This document shows positions 57,250 through 64,000 of a stretch of 64,000 bases of DNA, piece by piece. The DNA lies in NCBI RefSeq assembly GCF_006210265.1, contig NZ_VCNC01000001.1:444843-508842 (forward strand), written 5' to 3'. The stretch is from Desulfovibrio sp. UCD-KL4C (GTDB lineage Bacteria; Desulfobacterota; Desulfovibrionia; Desulfovibrionales; Desulfovibrionaceae). The notes under the pieces were generated by a model. The model did not search any database. It was given only the letters and a program-made list of their open reading frames with translations, and was not told the DNA's origin. How positions within the stretch are numbered: position 1 is the first letter of the stretch; the number at the start of each line of letters is the position of its first letter. The translations under genes were made by a program, and so were the position numbers.

Positions 57250-58239
57250 TTATTCTGGTTTAAGGTCGCGTTCCATCAGGTCACAAACTGCCGTAGCAGG
57301 ATCTTTGTCTTTGTACAGTATCCGATAAACCTGCTCTGTAATCGGCATTTCAACACCTAACTTTTGAGCCAGAGCATATACAGATTCAGTTGTTTTAACG
57401 CCTTCGGCGACCATTCTCATTTTAAGAATTTCAGAAAGATTGAGACCTTGTCCCAGCTTTAGGCCAACTTGTCTGTTGCGGGAAAGATCTCCGGTACATG
57501 TGAGTATGAGATCGCCGAGTCCTGACAGTCCCATAAAAGTTGCTGGATTTGCCCCCATTGCAACGCCAAGTCTACTCATTTCAGCAATACCTCGAGTTAT
57601 GAGGGCTGCTCTGGCATTGTTTCCAAAATTGAGTCCGTCAGCTATTCCGGCGGCTATGGCCATAACATTTTTTATGGCTCCGCCTAATTCGACTCCACGG
57701 AAATCAGGGTTGGTATAGACCCTTAAGTAATTATTGGCAAAGAAAGCTTGAACCTCTTTTGCCAGCTTTTTATCTTCACATCCCAAAGTTATGGAAGTTG
57801 GTTTTTTCTCGCTCAATTCATAAGCAAAGGTCGGACCTGAAAGGTGTCCGTATCTAGGATTTAGTCCATCAAGAGCTTCGGCAATGACTTGAGACATCGG
57901 TGCACCTGAATTAAGTTCAATCCCCTTGCTAGCACAAATTGTAGCAGGATTGTCAGGGAAGAGATGTTTGAGGCGGCCTAGCGATGAGCGCATGAATTGG
58001 CTTGGAACAACAAGAATAAAATATTCTGCTCCGTCCATGACTTTTTCAGGATCGCAGTCGCATTTTAGTTTATTTGAAAGATTGCAATCAGGTAAATAAA
58101 CTGTATTGCGGCCTGTTTTCTTAATTTCATTAATCAGTTCCGAACTTCTTCCCCACAGGCTAACATCATGGTTATTTTGGGCAAGTGTGTTTGCTAAAGC
58201 GGTACCCCATGCTCCAGCACCAATAACAGCAATCTTCAT
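57250..58239 (-). CDS. gpsA: Glycerol-3-phosphate dehydrogenase (NAD(P)+)
   Basis: 329 residues from ATG 58239, which has AAGGAG 5 bases upstream; a longer start at 58317 would add 26 residues ahead of the Rossmann fold and is rejected. NAD motif IGAGAWGTALANTLAQNNH at the N-terminus, then VVPSQFMRSSL, catalytic-region GPTFAYEL and GGAIKNVMAIAAGIADGL with the conserved Lys. It reduces dihydroxyacetone phosphate to glycerol-3-phosphate for phospholipid synthesis in the cytoplasm. Confidence 0.97.
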   Translation of the reverse strand: MKIAVIGAGAWGTALANTLAQNNHDVSLWGRSSELINEIKKTGRNTVYLPDCNLSNKLKCDCDPEKVMDGAEYFILVVPSQFMRSSLGRLKHLFPDNPATICASKGIELNSGAPMSQVIAEALDGLNPRYGHLSGPTFAYELSEKKPTSITLGCEDKKLAKEVQAFFANNYLRVYTNPDFRGVELGGAIKNVMAIAAGIADGLNFGNNARAALITRGIAEMSRLGVAMGANPATFMGLSGLGDLILTCTGDLSRNRQVGLKLGQGLNLSEILKMRMVAEGVKTTESVYALAQKLGVEMPITEQVYRILYKDKDPATAVCDLMERDLKPE

Positions 58240-58552
58240 ATTTACTCCTTGAAAACAAAAATATTGTGAATTCCGCAAAAATATTTCGTCTGTTTTGCGG
58301 AGATTATTTACATACACTTAATCGAATTAATGTACGCACACTAAGTGATTATGGCAACCTGCATCACAGCAAGAAGGGGCCGCATAGTTAGAGTGTATAG
58401 ATTTATATCCGCATCAATAGCTTTGTCTCTGTACAAACTGCCCATGGGAATTAATTATGTTTCAACCCTTGAGCATGAAGCAATATGCAGGTATCACCTT
58501 TTTTATAAAACGAACCCGGTCTGATAATTCAGCCCGCAGTCAAGGATGGGAT

Positions 58553-59050
58553 ATGGCTATAAAATTTACCGAGATTGAAGAAAATATTTTGGCGCTTGCA
58601 TGTGAAACTCTTTCCGAAAGCGCCACTCCTTATGCTGATATAGCTGAGAAAGTCGGAACTGATGAAAATATAGTTATCGAATTGCTTACTCGTCTTAAAG
58701 ATGAAAAAATAATTCGCCGTTTCGGTGCAACTCTAAGGCATCAGAAAGCTGGATACGGTGCAAACGCTATGGTTGCATGGCGTGTTGAGGATTCTCAAAA
58801 TCCTGAGAAAATCGGTGAACAGATGGCGAGAAGGCCGGAAATAAGCCATTGCTATTTGCGAAGGACTTATCCTGAGTGGCCTTACAATTTATACACCATG
58901 ATTCACGGTAAAGGTCTTGATGATTGTAAGAACGTGGTCAGTGAACTGATGTCAGAAACAGGCATTACCGACCATTGTATTTTGAAAAGTTTGAAAGAAC
59001 TGAAAAAAACTTCAATGAAATATTTTGAATTTAAAGAGGGTGCTGTATAG
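58553..59050 (+). CDS. Siroheme decarboxylase subunit (AhbA/AhbB family)
   Basis: 165 residues from ATG 58553 (AAGGA 6 bases upstream). An N-terminal winged helix-turn-helix of Lrp/AsnC type (about 5-60; LLTRLKDEKIIRRFGATLRH) is followed by a ferredoxin-like region with YGANAMVAWRV, RRTYPEWPYNLYTMIHG and a late helix. This is the NirDLGH/Ahb pattern: the heterodimer AhbAB decarboxylates siroheme to didecarboxysiroheme in the alternative heme pathway of Desulfovibrio. A and B cannot be told apart by eye. hemL, which supplies 5-aminolevulinate, lies 80 bases downstream on the same strand. Confidence 0.87.
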   Translation: MAIKFTEIEENILALACETLSESATPYADIAEKVGTDENIVIELLTRLKDEKIIRRFGATLRHQKAGYGANAMVAWRVEDSQNPEKIGEQMARRPEISHCYLRRTYPEWPYNLYTMIHGKGLDDCKNVVSELMSETGITDHCILKSLKELKKTSMKYFEFKEGAV

Positions 59051-59130
59051 TTGTTGAAAAATGATTATACGCTTCTTTAAAGATTGCGGATAGATAACAA
59101 TACTTAACATCATAGATAGGAGTGTCTTTT

Positions 59131-60399
59131 ATGACTTCATCTTCTGATCTTTTTAAACACGCGCAGGAAGTGCTTCCCGGCGGTGTTAACAGCCCTGTAA
59201 GAGCTTGCAAAAGCGTCGGCTGTGATCCTCTTTTTATAGAAAAAGCTGACGGAAGTCGTATGTGGTCTGTCGATGGGCAGGAACTCATAGATTACGTAAT
59301 GAGCTGGGGCCCGATGATGCTCGGTCATGGGTATCAGCCTATCAAAGACGCTGCGCTTAAAGCTGTAGAGATGGGCGCAAGTTATGGTTCTCCTTGTCCT
59401 GATGAAATAACTCTTGCGGAAGAAATTATTAAAATGATTCCATCTATTGAGATGGTCCGTATGGTTAACTCCGGAACCGAAGCAACCATGAGTGCCTTGC
59501 GCCTTGCTCGCGGCATAACCGGAAGAGATAAGGTCCTTAAATTTGAAGGATGTTATCATGGACACAGTGATTGTTTTCTAGCAAGTGCAGGATCAGGGCT
59601 TGCAACTTTTTCCATCCCCGGAACCCCAGGTGTTCCTGAAGGTACAGTCAAAGATACTTTGCTTGCTCCATATAATGATCTAGCCGCAGTTAAAGCTGTT
59701 TTTGAAAAAGAAGGTAAAAATATTGCTGCTATTATCGTAGAACCTGTTGCCGGAAACATGGGACTCGTCCTCCCTGCTGAAGGATTTCTTCAGGGACTTC
59801 GCGATATTTGCGACGAGTACGGTGCGCTTTTAATTTTTGATGAAGTTATCACCGGATTCAGAGTTTCCGCCGGCGGAGTGCAGAAGCGCTTCGGAGTTGA
59901 AGCAGATCTTACCACTTTAGGTAAGATTATCGGTGGAGGTTTTCCCGTAGGAGCGTACGGAGGAAAGCGTGAGTTTATGAGCCGTATTTCACCGTGCGGT
60001 GACGTTTATCAGGCTGGAACTCTTTCCGGTAATCCTGTTGCTATGGCGGCCGGTATCGCAACTCTGCGTGCTTTACAGAAGCAGGATTATGATGCTCTTG
60101 AAGCTCGTACTCTCAAGCTTGCACAGGACCTTAAAGCCGCACTTGAAGCTAACGGATTCAAAATGATTTTGAATCATATAGCGTCAATCTTTACCTTGTT
60201 CTTTACTGACAAACCGGTAACTGATTTTGAGTCCGCTAAGACTGGAGATGCTGATATTTATTCTGCATTTTATCGCCATATGCGTGAAAAAGGTTTCAAC
60301 CTAGCTCCTTCGAGCTTTGAATGTACCTTTACTTCTTTTGCCCACAGCGAAGCCGATTACGAAGCTACTCTTGAAGCTGTTAAAAGCTTTAAAGGTTAA
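59131..60399 (+). CDS. hemL: Glutamate-1-semialdehyde 2,1-aminomutase
   Basis: 422 residues from ATG 59131 (AGGAG 8 bases upstream). Class III PLP aminotransferase: [14 protein letters not shown] near the N-terminus, [39 protein letters not shown] and the PLP Lys in [18 protein letters not shown]. It makes 5-aminolevulinate from glutamate-1-semialdehyde, the entry to heme, siroheme and cobalamin, fitting the ahb gene upstream and cbi genes downstream. A terminator follows. Confidence 0.97.
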   Translation: MTSSSDLFKHAQEVLPGGVNSPVRACKSVGCDPLFIEKADGSRMWSVDGQELIDYVMSWGPMMLGHGYQPIKDAALKAVEMGASYGSPCPDEITLAEEIIKMIPSIEMVRMVNSGTEATMSALRLARGITGRDKVLKFEGCYHGHSDCFLASAGSGLATFSIPGTPGVPEGTVKDTLLAPYNDLAAVKAVFEKEGKNIAAIIVEPVAGNMGLVLPAEGFLQGLRDICDEYGALLIFDEVITGFRVSAGGVQKRFGVEADLTTLGKIIGGGFPVGAYGGKREFMSRISPCGDVYQAGTLSGNPVAMAAGIATLRALQKQDYDALEARTLKLAQDLKAALEANGFKMILNHIASIFTLFFTDKPVTDFESAKTGDADIYSAFYRHMREKGFNLAPSSFECTFTSFAHSEADYEATLEAVKSFKG

Positions 60400-60419
60400 T
60401 TTGTTAAGATATCTTTAAT

Positions 60420-60470
60420 ATTCAGAGGGGGAAACCTTTGAGACAAATTCTCCCTCTGAATTCATTTTTC
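60420..60470 (+). terminator. Terminator after hemL
   Basis: ATTCAGAGGG (60420-60429) pairs with CCCTCTGAAT (60452-60461) over a 22-base loop, followed by TCATTTTTC. Confidence 0.65.
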
Positions 60471-60588
60471 AAATTTTCTAATAAGTTTTTTAATCTGCCG
60501 ATTCTTTTTTTAGTTTCTTGCGCCTTAGTTGTTGTTTCTATATAATTAAGAGTAGTGAACTCAATAATTAAGGCTGGTTTTACGCGCA

Positions 60589-61860
60589 ATGTTGAAAAAA
60601 ATATTAAATATGGTTTTGCTCCTTTTATGTCTGCTGGTGGTTCCGTCACTTGCAGAGACAGCTAATAGTGCTGTGCGTTCCAGCCAGAATTCATCAACAC
60701 CTTCCCCATTTTCTTTTTTTGGAAGTTCAGGCACTTATAAATTAGGTGATGCCGTTTTCAGTCTAAGCGCGCCAGGGGCTTTGCCAGATAAGCAAAGCGA
60801 TCAGACTGGTGATCTCAATCTTAAAAATACTGAATTTGCCTATAAATTTGATAACAAAGACAGCGCGACTCTTTTATCGACAAACTACTTGTTTGATGAA
60901 GAAATTGTTGAATTTGACGGAGCATATAAATGGTTGGGGATGGACGACCGATGGGCTGGACTTGCCGATATAACAGGATCCAGTGACTTTTTACAGCTTT
61001 CTACGTCTCATGCTTTTCTGCTGACCGATGATTCAGGAGAAGGGCTCGGCCTCATGCGCTTTTCCCTTGCGTACCTTGAAAAGAATATTAAGCAGGATTT
61101 TGACCTCAGCGGAACACATAAATACCGTATGCCCCAGTATAATATTGGCGCAAAATATAAAAAAAGTTTTGAACCCATTGAATATTTTCATAGCGAGTTT
61201 GAAGGAAGCTACAATTACTATTATGCTGACGGGGCAATTCTAAAGCAAAAGAAAGTAATAGACGATACAACCACGGCTTCTGCTTTTGTAGGATTCGGAG
61301 GGGGTAGTCAGCATATAGCCAAGATTAAGAATAATTTTGGTAATGATCATTTTAAAGTCTCTGGTGGACTCGGTATAGAATATACTCAGTTTAATTCCGT
61401 GCCGGATGTTGATCTTGGGCGTGAAGATGTAGCCAGTTTGACCGCAGAACTTGCAGGCACTGTGAATGTTCTGAACTGGTTGCAGCTTGATAGCGGATGG
61501 AAATGGTCCGATATGCAGTCCGTTTATCGCGGCGGGATTAATGCTGATGCCGGACCTGCTGTAGTCGCATTTAAGGCAAAAAAAGTTGAGAATCGGTTTG
61601 CTATGGACGATGAAAGGCTTGCTTTAGAGCTTAATTTTCCTATCTGGGATATCGTTTCCTTTTTCAAAGGTGATTTGAATCAAGCTTTTCGCGGAGATCA
61701 TAAAAAATTAAATTATAGTGATAATCTTAAACTCTTCGCAAGTAATCCGACTCCTGTGAGATTTAGCCGTGCCATGGCTGATGCAATCAGAGTAGAAGGC
61801 AGTGCTGATAAGGTTATAAAAGTTCATCGTTTTAAAGAGCGGAATCTTTCCGGTAACTAA
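60589..61860 (+). CDS. Secreted, probably outer-membrane beta-barrel protein
   Basis: 423 residues. Signal peptide (about 1-22, LLCLLVVPSLAETA). The mature chain is rich in alternating polar and aromatic beta-strand segments (GTYKLGDAVFSLSAPG; YNYYYADGAIL; KVSGGLGIEYTQFN), like a porin or other beta-barrel, without a clear plug or POTRA. The last 60 residues (LKLFASNPTPVRFSRAMADA) are less barrel-like. No family is recognised. It starts 190 bases after hemL, beyond that gene's terminator, so it has its own promoter. Confidence 0.72.
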   Translation: MLKKILNMVLLLLCLLVVPSLAETANSAVRSSQNSSTPSPFSFFGSSGTYKLGDAVFSLSAPGALPDKQSDQTGDLNLKNTEFAYKFDNKDSATLLSTNYLFDEEIVEFDGAYKWLGMDDRWAGLADITGSSDFLQLSTSHAFLLTDDSGEGLGLMRFSLAYLEKNIKQDFDLSGTHKYRMPQYNIGAKYKKSFEPIEYFHSEFEGSYNYYYADGAILKQKKVIDDTTTASAFVGFGGGSQHIAKIKNNFGNDHFKVSGGLGIEYTQFNSVPDVDLGREDVASLTAELAGTVNVLNWLQLDSGWKWSDMQSVYRGGINADAGPAVVAFKAKKVENRFAMDDERLALELNFPIWDIVSFFKGDLNQAFRGDHKKLNYSDNLKLFASNPTPVRFSRAMADAIRVEGSADKVIKVHRFKERNLSGN

Positions 61861-61943
61861 TTGAAACCGTTCTGCCTGATTTTTTAATTTTTAAGCGCGT
61901 TCTTCACCTTTGCTTTGTTTAAAATTTTTCGTATTTACTTCTT

Positions 61944-62987
61944 ATGAGCAATTCTAAAACAGCCATCTATGCCCTGACAGCCAAAGGAGCAGATCTTGCC
62001 CGCAAAATTGCGCTAGCAACAGGTGCAGATTCTTTTGTTCTTAAGCGTTATGCCGAAGAAAGTGATATCCCATTTGCTGGATTTACATCTTTAATTTCAA
62101 ATAACTTTTCTGTTTATGACTCTCATATTTTTATCATGGCTTCGGGTATTGTTGTTCGGGCTATAGCTACTCATTTGAAATCAAAGGATAGTGACCCTGC
62201 CGTAGTAGTTCTTGATCAGGAAGGGGAATTTGTCATTTCGCTTGTTTCCGGTCATTTAGGCGGGGCCAACGAGCTTGCTCGTATGATTGCCGATCAGATT
62301 GGAGCGACTGCGGTTATCACAACCGCTACAGATTGTGCAGGAGTTCCTTCAATCGATCTGCTTGCGCGTTCTAATGGATTGGTAATCGGTGATATCGGCA
62401 TAATTAAGCATGTAAACGCAGCTCTGCTTGATGGGGAGAGAGTCGGAGTCTATGATCCTGAGTTTTTTATAGATTTAAATGATTTTGATGAGTTCTTTTA
62501 TAGAGTCAGTAGCGTTGAAGACTTGACTGATCTCCGGTGCAGCGTATGCGTTGATTGGCGAGTTCACAGCCTGCCTGAGCGGGTACTGAAACTTTATCCA
62601 AAGTGCTTGCGACTGGGAGTAGGATGCCGCAGAGGTGTTCCTGCTGAAGAGATTAATGCATTGGTAATTGCTATTCTTACGGAACAGAGAATTGCTGGGC
62701 AGTCGATTGCTTCAATGGGGACTATAGATGCGAAAAATGATGAAGTAGGAATGCTCGAATTTGCACGGCAGATGAATTTTAAAATAAAATTCTTCAGTGC
62801 AGATGAATTAGAAGAAATGAAAGGAACCACTCCTTCGGAGTTGGTTATTAAACATATGGGAGTCGGCAGCGTATGCGAAGCAGCAGCAATGAAACAGTCC
62901 GGGGGAAACAATCTGATTGTTCCGAAGAAAAAAAGTGCACGGGTAACAATGTCTCTGGCCAAGGATGTACGGATAAGGGGTGCTTAA
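61944..62987 (+). CDS. cbiG: Cobalt-precorrin 5A hydrolase
   Basis: 347 residues. N-terminal and central CbiG domains with FIMASGIVVRAIATHLKSK, LDQEGEFVISLVSGHLGGAN (about 90-112) and the C-terminal domain LRLGVGCRRGVPAEEINAL (from about 221) that also occurs alone in CobE. It opens the ring-A delta-lactone and releases acetaldehyde in anaerobic cobalamin synthesis. It is overlapped by the next gene over 115 bases. No clear riboswitch is visible upstream. Confidence 0.94.
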   Translation: MSNSKTAIYALTAKGADLARKIALATGADSFVLKRYAEESDIPFAGFTSLISNNFSVYDSHIFIMASGIVVRAIATHLKSKDSDPAVVVLDQEGEFVISLVSGHLGGANELARMIADQIGATAVITTATDCAGVPSIDLLARSNGLVIGDIGIIKHVNAALLDGERVGVYDPEFFIDLNDFDEFFYRVSSVEDLTDLRCSVCVDWRVHSLPERVLKLYPKCLRLGVGCRRGVPAEEINALVIAILTEQRIAGQSIASMGTIDAKNDEVGMLEFARQMNFKIKFFSADELEEMKGTTPSELVIKHMGVGSVCEAAAMKQSGGNNLIVPKKKSARVTMSLAKDVRIRGA

Positions 62988-63727
62988 AAATAATAGGCCT
63001 TGGTCCTGGTGATGAATGTTTAATGTCTCCGTATGCTCGTGAAGCTATCCAACAGGCTGACGTTGTGGTAGGATATACAGGCTATATAAAGTTGATCGTG
63101 CCTGCTTTGCTTGATGGTAAAGATGTTTTATCTACCGGCATGATGGCAGAAGTTGAGAGGTGCCGAAGAGCTGTAGATGAAGCATTGGCTGGGAAAAATG
63201 TTGCAATGGTTTGTAGCGGAGATCCAGGCATATACGCTATGGCTGGTCTTGTTATGGAACTTTTGGAAACTCGTGATCTTTTTAGTGATATTTGCTTTGA
63301 AGTTATTCCCGGTATTCCGGCATTTGCTGCGGCTGCTGCTTTGCTCGGAGCACCGCTTATGCATGATTTTGCATCTGTCAGCTTAAGTGATTTGCTAACG
63401 CCTTGGGATAAGATTGAAAAAAGGATTAAGTGCGCAGCTGATGCCGATTTTGTAATCGCAATTTATAATCCACGCTCTAAAAAAAGAGCCGGACATTTAA
63501 TTGATGCTATAAATATTATAAAGTTATTCAGACGCGGATCAACGCCTGTCGGGATTGTAAACAGGGCCTATCGCGAAGGGCAAAAAATTCAATTGGTAAC
63601 ACTTGATACAATAAATGAGCAGGATGTTGATATGCAAACGGTTTTGATTATTGGTAATTCTTCCACAAGAGAAGTTGCCGGTAAAATGTTGACTCCGCGC
63701 GGTTATGCCGGGAAATATGACATCTGA
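62873..63727 (+). CDS. cbiH: Precorrin-3B C17-methyltransferase (CbiH/CobJ)
   Basis: 284 residues if started at ATG 62873, with GGAG about 9 bases upstream. The SAM-dependent uroporphyrinogen methyltransferase-like domain begins near residue 37 with CLKIIGLGPGDECLMSP, then VCSGDPGIYAMAGLVMEL, VIPGIPAFAAAAALLGAPL and AIYNPRSKKR. It makes the ring-contracting C17 methylation. The family usually starts only a few residues before IIGLGPGD, so about 34 extra residues, including four Cys, are read within the cbiG reading frame region; no nearer ATG, GTG or TTG exists in this frame. Context with cbiG fits cobalamin synthesis. Confidence 0.92.
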   Translation: MRSSSNETVRGKQSDCSEEKKCTGNNVSGQGCTDKGCLKIIGLGPGDECLMSPYAREAIQQADVVVGYTGYIKLIVPALLDGKDVLSTGMMAEVERCRRAVDEALAGKNVAMVCSGDPGIYAMAGLVMELLETRDLFSDICFEVIPGIPAFAAAAALLGAPLMHDFASVSLSDLLTPWDKIEKRIKCAADADFVIAIYNPRSKKRAGHLIDAINIIKLFRRGSTPVGIVNRAYREGQKIQLVTLDTINEQDVDMQTVLIIGNSSTREVAGKMLTPRGYAGKYDI

Positions 63728-63864
63728 TAATTCGAAAAAGTTTTTGTTTAACAGCAGTTAATAGATTGTTTTTATTGAGTGTGCTTGACATGGTTTTTTT
63801 TCTAAATTAAATCTCCAAGAAGACTGTAATTAGGTTAACGTTATTTTAATGGAGGAAGATTAGG

Positions 63865-64000
63865 ATGAAAAAGACCTTATTGATTTGTATGGTTACAGCT
63901 GCATTGGTATGTGCATTTGCACTTCCATCTTTGTATGCTGTAGACGCTCCCGGTGATTTGGTTCTTAAAGCGCCTGCTGGTGCTAAGATGACTAAATCTC
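63865..64000 (+). CDS. Cytochrome c3-like protein, N-terminal part
   Basis: Cut by the window end after about 45 residues. Signal peptide of about 25 residues (MKKTLLICMVTAALVCAFAL, ending YA) followed by VDAPGDLVLKAPAGAKMTKS. The N-terminus with APADGLK-like segment resembles the tetraheme cytochrome c3 precursors of Desulfovibrio, which carry VVFNHSTH next. No CxxCH is yet visible. GGAGG lies 9 bases before ATG, and TTGACA at 63785-63790 is a possible -35 box. Confidence 0.6.
   Translation, partial: MKKTLLICMVTAALVCAFALPSLYAVDAPGDLVLKAPAGAKMTKS

Noticed and set aside
57250-58317. Longer gpsA start at 58317
   Set aside because: The added 26 residues precede the GxGxxG motif and have no ribosome site, while 58239 has AAGGAG at good distance.
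58318-58552. Possible cobalamin riboswitch upstream of the ahb/hemL genes
   Set aside because: No recognisable B12-box or multi-stem layout; only scattered GC-rich words.

Overview
The window looks like chromosomal DNA of a marine, low-GC member of the Desulfovibrionaceae (Desulfovibrio/Maridesulfovibrio type). This is inferred from gene content, with no database search: a truncated cytochrome c3-like precursor at the right edge, pyruvate:ferredoxin oxidoreductase, a diheme-type fumarate reductase (frdCAB), a siroheme decarboxylase-type regulator-like protein beside hemL (alternative heme route of sulfate reducers), anaerobic cobalamin genes and a double-cubane-type anaerobic reductase. No phage, insertion sequence, integrase or CRISPR array was seen.

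Layout. 0-6.3 kb: rlpA, then leftward genes fxsA, a TSUP permease, a small TusA-like gene read through an in-frame UGA (probable selenoprotein), a five-domain S1 protein, and an activase/dehydratase-like pair. 6.5-19 kb: a SidJ-like pseudokinase, pbpC with a giant alpha-2-macroglobulin, a tiny Rossmann protein and an orphan sensor kinase. 19.3-22.7 kb: tRNA-Arg(ACG) and a three-gene operon with a TetR regulator, an MFS-ApbE fusion and a small membrane protein. 22.7-31.7 kb: a long AT-rich leader region, then frdCAB, two-subunit fumarase, malic enzyme and a SLC13/DASS carrier, a compact C4-dicarboxylate module. 32-38 kb: pta and the pyruvate:ferredoxin oxidoreductase. 38-42 kb: an unknown coiled-coil protein, rimK with a RimB-like partner, and a PAPS-reductase-like/Ung pair. 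42-50.6 kb: ispG-proS-xseA-M23 peptidase-xseB-ispA-dxs, an isoprenoid/DNA repair/cell-wall operon. 50.7-58.2 kb: an unknown 172-residue protein, an RTX-like repeat protein, an acyl-CoA ligase, two lipoproteins, cheV and gpsA. 58.5-64 kb: ahb-hemL, an outer-membrane-like protein, cbiG-cbiH and the start of a cytochrome c3 gene.

How the genes fit together. Pyruvate oxidation (PFOR, Pta) and reversible fumarate/malate metabolism (Frd, fumarase, malic enzyme, C4 carrier) give the carbon and electron core; heme and cobalamin genes supply cofactors for the cytochromes. The best candidates for something new are the selenocysteine-containing TusA-like protein upstream of a TSUP permease, a gene hidden by its UGA codon, and the MFS-ApbE fusion, which could join flavin export to periplasmic flavinylation in one polypeptide.
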